Source of the DNA: Siphonodentalium dalli
Lineage: Eukaryota > Mollusca > Scaphopoda > Gadilida > Siphonodentaliidae
Assembly (NCBI GenBank): GCA_032622095.1
Contig: CP136063.1
Coordinates: 274,961,426-275,025,425, forward strand
DNA: 64,000 nucleotides
Reading direction: 5' to 3'
Below are positions 22,101-33,016 of this stretch, in pieces. Made by a program: the position numbers and the translations under genes. The stretch's first letter is position 1; every line of letters begins with the position of its first letter. Under the pieces are notes generated by a model, which was not told the DNA's origin, made no database searches, and saw only the letters and a program-made list of their open reading frames with translations.

Positions 22101-22627
22101 GTGGGGTTTATAAAAACAGTGTTTTTCGAAATTATTAGAGAGCTGTCAGAGAATCTCTGCGCGTCGAGTTCTTCGTAGTTCTATGTTTACTGGTAACAGC
22201 TGAGCGTTCAATAACTGAGACAATGTTACCCTCGAGGGTAATAAGGTGATTTACGGCCCGCCATGTGACGCACTCTCAGCCAACCAGAAGAGAGGAAAAT
22301 GGGATGAAGGATAACAATGTGATTTTTCGCCCGGCACGTGACAGGACATGGGCCAATCAGAAGGGTGGAAAATAGGGAGGAGGGTAACAAAATGTCAGTA
22401 TTGTTATCCTTCATCACATTTCATCCCATTTTCCTCTCTTCTGATTGGCTGAGAGTGCGTCACATGGCGGGCCGTAAATCACCTCATTACCCTCGAGGGT
22501 AACATTGTCTCAGTTATTGACCGCTCAGCTATTACTGGTAAACATAGAACTATGTAGAACTCAACGTGCAGAGACACTCTCACAGCTCTCTAACAATTTT
22601 CGAAAACACTGTTTGTTTTAACCCACC
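22101..22627. repeat. Long palindrome, ~215-bp arms
   Basis: 22101-22315 and 22403-22627 are inverted copies, about 85-90% identical by eye, with an 87-base loop. The arms include CAATAACTGAGACAATGTTA, the short perfect palindrome TTACCCTCGAGGGTAA and GGGCCGTAAATCACCT-type words. The loop (22320-22392) reappears in reverse at 32127-32195. Confidence 0.88.
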
Positions 22628-23364
22628 GTATCATAACAACCGCGAACTGTGGTGTTTGCTAATTTGCATAATTGTGTGTTTTTTTTAGTTACAATTAAAG
22701 CACGCTATGTATAAATGGTGTTATCGCGGACACAAATCCGTTATAATGTGTAATGTTCCTATCGGACCTTTTTATATCAATAATAAAGACCGTGGGACAA
22801 ATAGATAAACCTTATTATGCAGTTGGTGTGTGTTGCAGGCAATCGCACATACGATGTACATACGTTACAAATACGTTTATGTACTAGTTCAAATAGCCAC
22901 TCTTCACTGTTTCTCAATTGACAATTTCTTTTCTTCCATACATTCCTCAGACTTCAGAGAATACCCGTATGCAGCGTAACAATATGTGACACATGTCAAT
23001 TTCTTTTTGCACAACTACAACGTGTTAGTTTCACATTTTAGCAATCTGGAAATGAACACGTCTGTCGGCGTTTTCACGGCCATTTGAAACGAAACCGAAC
23101 ATTTGGCTGCATGGCTACTCAACTTCGAAATTGCTTTACTTCTCTTTCTGTGAACCGATTTCCACCATGCAACCAGCAAAGTGACCGGGGAATAGCTGCG
23201 CAAATGAGGGGTCTGTTAATTGATCCAGATTATGAATGTTTTATTTTCTAAATAGCGATGATTCCAACATAAAATTTACTTTTCGAACTGGATTAAAGAA
23301 TATATGCGCGAATTTATGCCTGCTACTAAGGAGGTTCGTGTGTACTCCTTGGTCAGATAACAAA

Positions 23365-23462
23365 ACAGTTATCACCCTTGTTTTCGTGAGACACGGGGAT
23401 TTGTCGCCGCTCTCTAGCGGGCGACAAATCCCCGTGTCTCACTCAATCGCGGGCGATAACTG
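23365..23462. repeat. Palindromic cap 2 (~98 bp, inverted)
   Basis: The outer ends CAGTTATCACCC and GGGCGATAACTG pair. The inner arms 23386-23411 and 23416-23442 (GTGAGACACGGGGATTTGTC and its complement) pair with a very short loop. It faces array C, which resumes at TATATTGTCCCACTC. Confidence 0.8.
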
Positions 23463-26400
23463 TATATTGTCCCACTCTTTTGATATCCATTTAGATTCAC
23501 ATCTCAGACAGTTCTTTAGATGTATTTAGCCACATATAGAGTGAATAAAAATGAGTGGCCCAAGTTTCTCCTGCCTTACCCCACACCTGCCCTACCTCAA
23601 AATATGCAATTTTGGTCATCAATTTCTGAGAATGGCCTCTATCTGGGTCAATAGGGGCCAAACTTAGTTCAATCTGATGAGATACAATAAATAAAATAAA
23701 AACAGAGGTTTTGAGACTGATAAATGTTTATTCCGGGATGAAAACATGAATATTCACAGATTTGGGAGACCAGACCTGCACTACCTTTTACATTATGGGC
23801 CATGGCATTAACTTAACATAATGTATTGTGCCAGTCTTTTGATATCCATTTAGACTCACAACTCAGACAGTTCTTTAGATGTATTTAGCCACATATAGAG
23901 TGAATAAAAATGAGTGGGCCACGTTTCTCCTGTCTTACCCCACACCTGCCCTACCTCAAAATATGCATTTTTGGTCATCAGTTTCTGACAATGGCCTCTA
24001 TCTAGGTCAATTGGATCCAACTTAGTTCAATTTGATGAGATACAATAAATAAAATAAAAACAGAGGTTTTGAGACTGATAAATGTTTATTCCGGGATGAA
24101 AACATGAATTTTCACAGATTTGGGAGACCAGACCTGCCCTAACTTTTACATTATGGGCCATGGCATTAACTTAACATAATGTATTGTCCCACTCTTTTGA
24201 TATCCATTTAGATTCACATCTCAGACAGTTCTTTAGGTGTATTTAGCCACATATAGAGTAAATACAAATGAGTGGGCCTAGTTTCTCCTTCCTTACCCAC
24301 AACTGCCCTACCTCAAAATAAACATTTTTGGTCATCAATATCTGAGAATGGCCTCTATCTGGGTCAATTGGGGCAAAACTTAGTTCAATCTGATGAGATA
24401 CAATAAATAAAATAAAAACAGAGGTTTTGAGACTGATAAATGTTTATTCCGGGATGAAAACATGAATTTTCACAGATTTGGGAGACCAGACCTGCCCTAA
24501 CTTTTACATTATGGGCCATGGCATGAACTTAACATAATGTATTGTCCCAGTGTTTTGATATCCATTTAGATTCACACCTCAGAGAGTTCTTTAGATATAT
24601 TAAGCCACATATAGAGTGAATACAAATGAGTGTTCCAGTTTCTCCTGCCTTACCACACCTGCCCTACCTCAAAATATGCATTTTTGGTCATCAATTTCTG
24701 AGAGAATGACCTCTATCTGGGTCAATTGGGGCCAAACTTGGTTCAATATGATGACATACAATAAATAAAATCAAAACAGAGCTTTTGAGTCTGATATTTT
24801 TTTATTAAGGGATGAAAACATGAATTTTCACAGATTTGGGAGACCAGATATGCCCTAAGTTTTACATTATGGGCAATGGGAGTAAATTAACATAATGTAT
24901 TGTCCCAGTCTTTTGATAATCATTTATATTTACATCTCAGACAGTTCTTTAGATGTATTAGCGACATATATAGTGCATAAAAATGAGTGGGCCAAGTTTC
25001 TCCTGTCTTTCCACACCTGCCCTACCTCAAAATATGCATTTTTGGTCATCAATTTATGAGAATGGCCTCTATCTGGTCAATTGGGGCCAACCTTAGTTAA
25101 ATCTGATGAGATACAATAAATAAAATCAAAACAGAGGTTTTGAGATTGAATTTTTTTTATTACGGGACGAAAACATGAATTGTCACAGATTTGGGAGACC
25201 AGACCTGCCATAACTTTTATATTATTGGCCATGGCAGTAATTTAGCATAATGTATTGTCCCACTCTTTTGATATCCATTTAGATTCACATCTCAGACAGT
25301 TCTTTATATGTATTTAGCCACATAGAGAGCGAATAAAAATGAGTGGGCCAAGTTTCTCCTGTCTTACCCACACCTGCCCTACCTCAAAATATGCATTTTT
25401 GGTCATCAATTTCTGACAAGGGCCTCTATCTGGGTCAATTGGGGCCAAACTTAGTTCAATATGATGAGATACAATAAATAAAATCAAAACAGAGCTTTTG
25501 AGTCTGATAAATTTTTATTATGGGACGAAAACATGAATTTTCAGATTTCAAGTAGGAGTCCAGACCTGCCCTAACTTTTACATTATGGACAATGGCATTA
25601 ACTTAACATAATGTATTGTCCCAGTCTTTTCATATCCATTTAGATACACAACTCAGACAGTTCTTTATATGTTTTAGCTACATATAGAGTGAATAAAAAT
25701 GAGTGTTCCAAGTTTCTCCTGCCTTACCACACATGCCCTACCTCAAAATATGCATTTTTGGTCATCAGTTTCTGGCAATGGCCTCTATCTAGGTCAATTG
25801 GGGCCAAACTTAGTTCAATATGATGAGATACAATAAATAAAATAAAAACAGAGGTTTTGAGACTGATAAATTTGTATTACGGGATGAAAACATGAATTTT
25901 AACAGATTTGGGAGACCAGACCTACCCTAACTTTTACATTATGGGCCATGGCATTAACTTAACATAATGTATTGTCCCAATCTTTTGATATCCATTTAGA
26001 TTCACATCTCAGACAGTTCTTTAGATGTATTTAGCCACATATAGAGTAAATAAAAATGAGTGGTCCAAATTTCTCCTGCCTTATACCCCACAACTGCCCT
26101 ACCTCAAAATATGCATGTTTGGTCATCAATTTCTGAGAATGGCCTCTATTATGGTAAATTGGACCAAACTTAGTTCAATATGATGAGAGGTTTTGAGACT
26201 GATAAATTTGTATAACTGTGCCGAAAACATGAATTTTCACAGATTTGGGAGACCATACCTGCCCAAACGTTTACATTATGGGCCATGACAGTAACTTAAC
26301 AAAATGTATTGTCCCACTCTTTTGATATCCATTTAGATTCACATCTCAGACAGTTCTTTAGATGTATTTAGCCACATATTGAGTGATTAAAAATGAGTGG

Positions 26401-26576
26401 CCCAAGTTTCTCCTGTTTTACCCACACCTTCCCTACCTCAAAATATGCATTTTTGGTCATCAATTTCTGAGAATGGCCTCTATCTGGGTCAATAGGGGCC
26501 AAACTTAGTTTAAACTGATGAGATACAATAAATAAAATAAAAAGGTTTTGAGACTGATAAATGTTTATTCCGGGAT
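23463..26576 (+). repeat. ~358-bp satellite, forward segment C
   Basis: About 8.7 monomers, with unit starts near 23466, 23827, 24186, 24543, 24901, 25257, 25616, 25976 and 26310. Most are about 357-360 bp. One of about 333 bp (25976-26309) lacks the GATACAATAAATAAAA block. The array breaks off inside a monomer at TTTATTCCGGGAT where the 4.5-kb element begins. Confidence 0.9.
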
Positions 26577-27132
26577 AGTCCGGGAGCTAATAGGGGTACC
26601 CTTGCACCCCCCTGGGACTTAACTTCACCCCACTCATTTTGTTCCTTATTATGTCCTTCAACTTTTAAGCAATGTTAACAAGAACAAAAAGTGGCCATAC
26701 AAGATGGCTTCCATCATGGCCGCCGTTTTTCAGACCAGACCCTAAGTCAGTTTTATGCAAATTATAGCGGAAAAATCTAGTAAAATGTATACAAATGTTT
26801 ATATTTTCGAAACGCTAAGACATAATTAAACTTTTTTGGGCCAAAATTGAAATTCACCATCCAAGATGGCGGCCAAAATGGCCGCTGGAAGTTGAAAATA
26901 TGACATTTTTTCACAAATATCTTCTTGATCAATTCATTCTGTTTGGAACTGGTTGAGTAATATGACTTTATTTTGTGTTTTTTATTTTAACTGATCATTG
27001 GAGCAATTAAATATGCAATTAATAGGGTCCTAGCCCCTTCCGACCCCTCAACAATTCTATTTTACAGAACGCGGTTCAAAATTTTACAAAAAATCACAAT
27101 TGGGATTCTAGTCATATTTTAACAAGAAATGA
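26577..27132 (+). repeat. Left terminal inverted repeat
   Basis: It pairs with 30500-31063 over its whole length with scattered mismatches. It contains CATCCAAGATGGCGGCC and CAAGATGGCTTCCATCATGG words and ends TTTTAACAAGAAATGA. Confidence 0.88.
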
Positions 27133-27148
27133 AAACAACATTGTAAGA

Positions 27149-27500
27149 AATATTTATGTCAAGTTTCTGGGAAAAAAGTCCAATATTTTTGACGATGTCA
27201 GTGGTGACAATAGTAACAATTAACCATGGCGCATCACACATGTTAGTATTCAATGTATAGAATGCAGAATAGTCAATTTGATACACCAACCACAACTTGT
27301 AAGCAATTGCAGGACACGCTGGTGTAATATTTAACATTTTCCATATTATGTCGGCCATATTGGCAGCCATTTTGAGCCAAAGTGAGAATTTAGGTTCCAG
27401 TGATTTGGAATATTCATAGGTAATGATATGCCTCAGTTGCATTACAAAGTTCTGTTCATTTCTTGTTAAAATATGACCAGAATCCCAATTGTGATTTTTT
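27149..27500 (+). repeat. Internal direct repeat, left copy
   Basis: It matches 30192-30540 at about 95%. Its last 40 bases are the reverse complement of the inner end of the left terminal repeat. It carries an open minus-strand frame (MAANMADIIWKMLNITPACP...), judged non-coding because most differences between the two copies change an amino acid. Confidence 0.8.
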
Positions 27501-29705
27501 GTGTGTATGAGTATGGCAATTATGGAACTTATGAGTGGTCGTATGTGCGGGTATTGGTATATCTGGCTCACCATTGGTGATGTGCATATGTATACCTGGA
27601 TTGATTCTATGGTCATGTGTATGGCGAATAGGTATACATGTAGTGGCTGTATGATCCATGGTGAGGTGAATATGTATACATTGAGTGACTGTATGATAGT
27701 GAATGTAGTGAATATGTATACATAGAGTGAATATATGGTCATGTGTCGGGTGTAGGTGTATACCTGGTGTTTATGCATGGTGACTCGTCGCTGTATCGTC
27801 ATTTGTGGTATGTACGGGCACAACCAAGTATGGCTGTATGATCAGGTGTACGTGTATAAAGTGGGTGATTATGTTGTCATTTGTGTGGTGTTTATGTACA
27901 TATGGAGTGACTGGGTAATGGGTGGGTTGTAGATGTGTACCTTGGGTGGCTATCGCTTTCCACAATAACTCAAGGATATGTTAATCAATAGAGAGGTCAT
28001 GTCAGAGAGTCATATCGTGGAAAACGATAGCCACCCATAATCACACAGTCATTACATATATATATATAAATACAACAGACGCAACAATATAGTGACCCAC
28101 TGTATACATGTACACCTGACCCAAGACCACGGATGACCATACAGCCACGCATCATAATGCAGACACACCGGGTATACTCCTAAACATGACCCATAATCAT
28201 ATAGTCACTCCTTTTATACCCATTCATCTCATCATTGGCCGTAAGGTCATCCCCTGTATACCTATTCTCCAAACGCATGGTCAAATAGACAATCAATATA
28301 TACATCAACACCACAACAATGACCATAAAGTCACTCCAGTATACATATGCACCTCACCATTGGCCATATATCCACTCGCTTCATACACACACCGTCACCC
28401 ATGTCACATGGTATACTCCTTCACCTGACATATGGCCGTACAGTCACCCCGTGTGTACCTATTCCAAACATTCATACATGATCATGGTCAATCCTTGTAT
28501 ACATATTCACCTCAACATTGGCCATGTCACTCCCTGTATCCCTATTTGTCACACCATAGCCGAATAGCCACACAAGATATACTAATACACCCCATCCATG
28601 TCAGTATAGTCACTCCATGTATGCATATGCACCTGATCCATGGCCATATAGCCACTCGTTATACACACATATCCCTCGCCCATGACAATAAAGCAACACG
28701 TGTGTATACTGGTATAACCTACACATAACCATACCGCCACGAGTCACCAAGCAGGAACACCAGGTATACTCATACGCCTGACACATGACCATTTAGTCAC
28801 CCCCGTATAGATGTTCATTACATTTATGATCATAGAGTCACTACTTGTATACCTACATGTACTCATCTCACCATCAACCATACAGTCACTACCTGTATAC
28901 CTATTCGACACACATAGTCATATAACCAGTCGATATACATATGCAGCCCACCCTAGGCCATAGATTCACTCCAGGTATACATGTAAACCTCACTAATGGC
29001 CATTCAGCCCTTCCAGATATACAAAAAACCCACACACACAACCACTAAAACAATCCATACTTGCATATACACCTCACGCATGACAATGCAGCAATTCACT
29101 GTATAATCATACACGCCATCCATGATAATACAGCTAAGCCCTATACACCCACCAATGATAATACATACACGAGATAAATAAATATACATCTATATACCCA
29201 CAGTCCCTATATACCCGATAATGTCCACCAGTTTACTCCAGGTATTCATATGCAATCATGACCGTACAGTCATTCCATGTATACACACTACCCGTAATCA
29301 TAAAAGCACTCCCTATATATATCCACACACCCCATCCATGATCATACAGACAACACACGTACATCACACCCATGACTTTACATTCACTCCATATATATAT
29401 AATCAACACATAGATGACCATGTAGCTATATCCATACACCACACCAATGACCATACAGGCACACCGGGTGCACCCGTACTGGATATACACAATCATTCAC
29501 CATACAGTCACTCCATGCATACCGATTCACCTCACACCTGACCATGACATCTCCCTGTATACATAGATGCATCTTACCATGGACAACCCACTCATAACCA
29601 TATAGTCACTCATTGTATACCTACACACATCAGTCATGACATACAATAACTCCCTGTATACCTATTCACCCCACATATGATCATAGAGTAACTCCCTGGC
29701 TACGA
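27501..29705. repeat. Degenerate minisatellite with strand switch
   Basis: Units of about 45-60 bp contain ATAGTCACTCCATGTATAC, then CTATTCACCTCAC-like and CATGACCAT words. From 27501 to about 27960 the units read on the minus strand; from about 28040 to 29705 they read on the plus strand. Frames of up to 234 codons across it are threonine/isoleucine/tyrosine-rich repeat translations and are not annotated as genes. Confidence 0.75.
27943..28037. repeat. Inverted repeat at the minisatellite flip point
   Basis: 27943-27963 and 28017-28037 (21 bases each, GGGTGGCTATCG...) are complementary with one mismatch. They sit exactly where the minisatellite changes strand. Confidence 0.85.
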
Positions 29706-30191
29706 TCGTGGAATCCACACTGTATCCTGTTGACATTTTTTTATCATTGGACCAGAATAGCCAAATATTATGGTCCATCTCAGTTCTGTCTCAAAGTTCT
29801 GCCCATTTTCTTTCAATAAATATGGCCAAAATCACAAAAGAGGTTCTCGGCAAAATTAGATACTTTAAAATGAAATTGGCATGCCCATACGGAACTGGGA
29901 CAACCAGAATATAACATGTAGTTGTCAGTTAATTAACTAACACGTATAATAACCCAGTGAGTCACAATTTGCTACCTTTTCGGATAATGCAGAGAATATT
30001 CGGGATATATGTAAACAATTCACATTTTACAAATTTGGTTGCCATTTTGGAATCCATCTTCAGCAATTTGGTGTATAAACACCATAGTGTGACACATTTA
30101 AAATAGACCAAAACAATATACACCTTTCAATCCAAAGATAGTTATATTTTACCTGAAAAAATGATCCAAACCTGAAAAGTGAATGTTTGCC
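29706..30191. other. Unique spacer within the 4.5-kb element
   Basis: Low-complexity AT-rich DNA between the minisatellite and the right direct repeat. No gene is recognised. Confidence 0.4.
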
Positions 30192-30540
30192 AATATTTAT
30201 GTCAAGTTTCTGAGAGAAAAGTCCAATATTTGTGACGATGTCAGTGGTGACAATAGTAACAATTAACCATGGCGCATCAGACATGTTAGTATTCAATGTA
30301 TAGAATGCAGAATAGTCAATTTGATACACCAACCACAACTTGTAAGCGATTGCAGGACACGCTGGTGTAATATTTACCATTTTCCATATTTTGTCGGCCA
30401 TATTGGCAGCCATTTTGAGTCAAAGTAAGAATTTAGGTTCCAGTGATTTGGAACATTAATAGGTAATGATATGCCTCAGTTGCATTACAAAGTTCTGTTC
30501 ATTTCTTGTTAAAATATGACCAGAATCCCAATTGTGATTT
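30192..30540 (+). repeat. Internal direct repeat, right copy
   Basis: Same orientation as 27149-27500. Its right end overlaps the inner end of the right terminal inverted repeat. Confidence 0.8.
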
Positions 30541-31063
30541 TTGTGAAATTTTATACCGCATTCTGTAAAATCAATTTTTTGAGGAATCGGAAGGGGCTAG
30601 GACCCTATTAATTGCATATTTAATTGTTCCAATGATCTGTTAATATAAAAAGCACAAAATAAAGTCATATTACTCCACCAGTTCCAAACAGAATGAATTG
30701 CTCTAGAAGATATTTGTGTAAAAATGTCATATTTTCAACTTCCGGCGGCCATTTTGGCGGCCATCTTGGATGGTGAGTTTCAATTTTGGCTCAAAAAAGT
30801 GTCATTATGTCTTAGCTTTACGACAATATAAACATTGTACACATTTTACTAGATTTTCCCGCTATAATTTGCATAAAACTGACTTAGGGTATGGTCTGAA
30901 AAATGGCGGCCATGATGGACGCCATCTTGCCTGGAGTCTAAAAGGCAACATTTTTTTCTTGTTAACATCGCTTAAAAGTTGAAGGACATAATAAGGAAGA
31001 AAATGAGTGGGGTGAAGTTAAGTCCCAGGGGGGTGCAAGGGTGCCCCTATTAGCTCCCGGACT
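30500..31063 (-). repeat. Right terminal inverted repeat
   Basis: Inverted counterpart of 26577-27132, ending in ATTAGCTCCCGGACT. Satellite resumes at TTGTCCCACTC. Confidence 0.88.
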
Positions 31064-32120
31064 TTGTCCCACTCTTTTTATATCCATTTAGATTCACATC
31101 TCAGACAGTTCTTTAAGTGTATTTAGCCACATATAGAGTAAACATGGGCCTAGTTTCTCCTTCGTTACCCACACCTGCCCTACCTCAAAATAAACATTGT
31201 TGGTCATCAATTTCTGAGAATGGCATCTATCTGAGCCAATTGGGGCCAAACTTAGTTCAATCTGATGAGATACAATAAATAAAATCAAAACAGAGGTTTT
31301 GAGACTGATACATTTTTATTAAGGGACGAAAACATGAATTTTCACAGAATTGGCAGACCGGACCTGCCCTAACTTTTAAATTATGGGGCATGATAGTAAC
31401 TTAACATACAGTATTGTCCTACTCTTTTGATATCCATTTAGATTCACATCTCAGACAGTTCTTTATATGTATTAAGCCACATATAGAGTGAATGAAAATG
31501 AGTGGGCCAAGTTTCTCCTGCCTTTCCATACACCTGCCCTAACTCAAAATATGCATTTTTGGTAATCAATTTCTGAGAATGGCATCTATCTGGGTCAATT
31601 GGGGCCAAATTTAGTTCAATATAATGAGATACAATAAATAAAATCAAAACAGAGGTTTTGAGACTGATATTTCTTTATTAAGGGACGAAAACATGAATTT
31701 TTACAGATTTGGGAGACCAGTCCTGCCCTAACTTTTACATCATGGGCCATGGCATTAACTTAACATAATGTATTATCCCAGTCTTTTGATATCCATTTAG
31801 ATTCACATCTCAGACAGTTCTTTATATGTATTAAGCCACATATAGAGTGAATGAAAATGAGTGGGCCAAGTTTCTCCTGCCTTTCCATACACCTGCCCTA
31901 ACTCAAAATATGCATTTTTGGTCATCAATTTCTGAGAATGGCATCTATCTGGGTCAATTGGGGCCAAATTTAGTTCAATATGATGAGATACAATAAATAA
32001 AATCGAAACAGAGCTTTTGAGTCTGATATTTCTTTATTAAGGGACGAACACATGAATTTTCCCAGATATGCCCTAAGTTTTACATTATGGGCAATGGGAG
32101 TAACTTAACATAATGTATTG
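31064..32120 (+). repeat. ~358-bp satellite, forward segment D
   Basis: About three monomers from TTGTCCCACTC to ACTTAACATAATGTA, where the next module begins. Two of them carry a CTTTCCATACACC variant of the middle block. Confidence 0.88.
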
Positions 32121-32310
32121 TTACCCTCCTCCCTAATTTCCACCCATTTGATTGGCCCATGTTCTTTCACGTGCCGGGCGACAAATCACACTGTCGCCCG
32201 CTGGGCCGGGAAACATTTTTTTTGTCGCCCGCTTGATGTTATTTTGCAAGAATACCTCCAAACACAGACTGCAGTAACTAATCTATTTCACATCACTACG
32301 GCGTACTAAA
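32121..32310. other. Alternative module terminus
   Basis: TTACCCTCCTCCCTAATTTC and GGCCCATG..CACGTGCCGGGCGA at 32127-32195 are the reverse complement of the loop of the long palindrome at 22320-22392. GTCGCCCGCT occurs twice further on. No cap palindrome is present at this side, so the array meets a different terminus of the same family. Confidence 0.6.
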
Positions 32311-32865
32311 ATCATAGTTCTTATATACCCCACATATTCGCAAAACACACCAGTTGTGGTGTTGGCTAATTTGCATATATATAGTGAACACTAATATTCG
32401 AACTGTTAAGTTAATAGTTTTATCGGACAAGCGTTATTATGTACTTTTTATATCGAAACATCGCGGTGATTCAATATGTTCATGTCGACATTATGGTGCA
32501 AGATTGAAAGAGTGGATCCTTTGAGGTTGGTTGGTTATAAATGTTTGCTGGTGGACAACGTAATGCATACGTTTGTCGCGAATATTGAATATACCACATT
32601 GCAGAAGGCGATAACATACCTTATGGGCTTATCGGTTTACATTGCATGGACCGATATTGACGATTTTATCACCAACATGATCGTAAATAAACGCTGATTA
32701 TCAAACGCTTAACGGCTTGACTATCGTTTATGGAACAGAAATCCTATAGGACGATAAGTAGTTACTGAAAATATACATAATCGGGGAAAAATAGCACTCG
32801 TGACTCAGTACAACATCGTGCGTGTGGATGGCAAGGATTTTTTCCTCTGGTATAATCGGATAACA
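32311..32865 (-). mobile_element. Module 2, inverted relative to module 3
   Basis: It is the reverse counterpart of 53243-53990 with one ~205-base internal deletion at about 32582. The shared words run from ACCCCACA..TTCGCAAAACACACCAG to the TTTTGTTATC link beside cap 3. The plus-strand frame 32476-32697 reads KIERVDPLRLVGYKCLLVDN, then, across the deletion, TTLQKAITYLMGLSVYIAW and TDIDDFITNMIVNKR. Confidence 0.7.
32476..32697 (+). pseudogene. Coding-like fragment in module 2 (internally deleted)
   Basis: The 73-codon frame joins the two peptide pieces that sit in separate frames in modules 1 and 3. The join is created by the ~205-base deletion, which removes the middle piece (the EIDNFPIAFGEDRYEMKIAG region). 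It is a shortened relic, not a complete gene. Confidence 0.4.
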
Positions 32866-33016
32866 AAATAGTTGTTGCCCTTTTTCTCGGGAGACATCGA
32901 GATTTGTCACCCGCTCGAGAACGGAATGTCTCCCTCGGAGCTGCGCTCCTCGGTAGACATTCCGTCCTCGAGCGGGTGACAAATCTCAATGTCTCCCTCG
33001 ACAGCGGGCGACAACT
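32866..33016. repeat. Palindromic cap 3 (inverted)
   Basis: The inner arms 32889-32933 and 32952-32997 pair (GCTCGAGAACGGAATGTCTC and its complement). The outer ends are TAGTTGTTGCCC and GGGCGACAACTG. Array E starts right after it with TATATTGTCCCAG. Confidence 0.85.

Larger units (their letters stand above)
21563..23364. mobile_element. Module 1: non-satellite segment between two caps
   Basis: The segment starts TTTTGTTATC next to cap 1 and ends with the inverted version of the same word next to cap 2, so both caps face outward into satellite. 21563-22095 is homologous to 53243-53810 and, in reverse, to 32490-32865. 22101-22627 is a long palindrome. 22628-23364 has no frame I recognise but includes GTGGTGTTTGCTAATTTGCA, shared with the other modules. 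It reads as a foldback-type element core; no transposase is recognisable. Confidence 0.65.
26577..31063. mobile_element. 4.5-kb element with ~560-bp terminal inverted repeats
   Basis: The ends AGTCCGGGAGCTAATAGGGG and its complement are at the outer edges of inverted repeats 26577-27132 and 30500-31063. The interior has a pair of direct repeats of about 350 bp and a minisatellite. No transposase frame is recognised, so this is a non-autonomous element. No target-site duplication is visible: the left flank is mid-monomer and the right flank is the monomer start, so about 100 bp of satellite are missing at the insertion. Confidence 0.85.

Noticed and set aside
27119-27823. 234-codon minus-strand frame
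   Set aside because: Its first half is translated minisatellite (repeating Y-x-Y-T, H-M-T, Q-x-x-H words) and its second half is the direct repeat. Between the two direct-repeat copies most substitutions change an amino acid, which argues against a selected protein.
28186-29541. Several plus- and minus-strand frames of 60-106 codons
   Set aside because: These are alternative-frame translations of the same minisatellite, with no family resemblance.
32118-32309. 63-codon plus-strand frame
   Set aside because: It spans the alternative module terminus, and its sequence is the reverse of a palindrome loop; no protein-like features.
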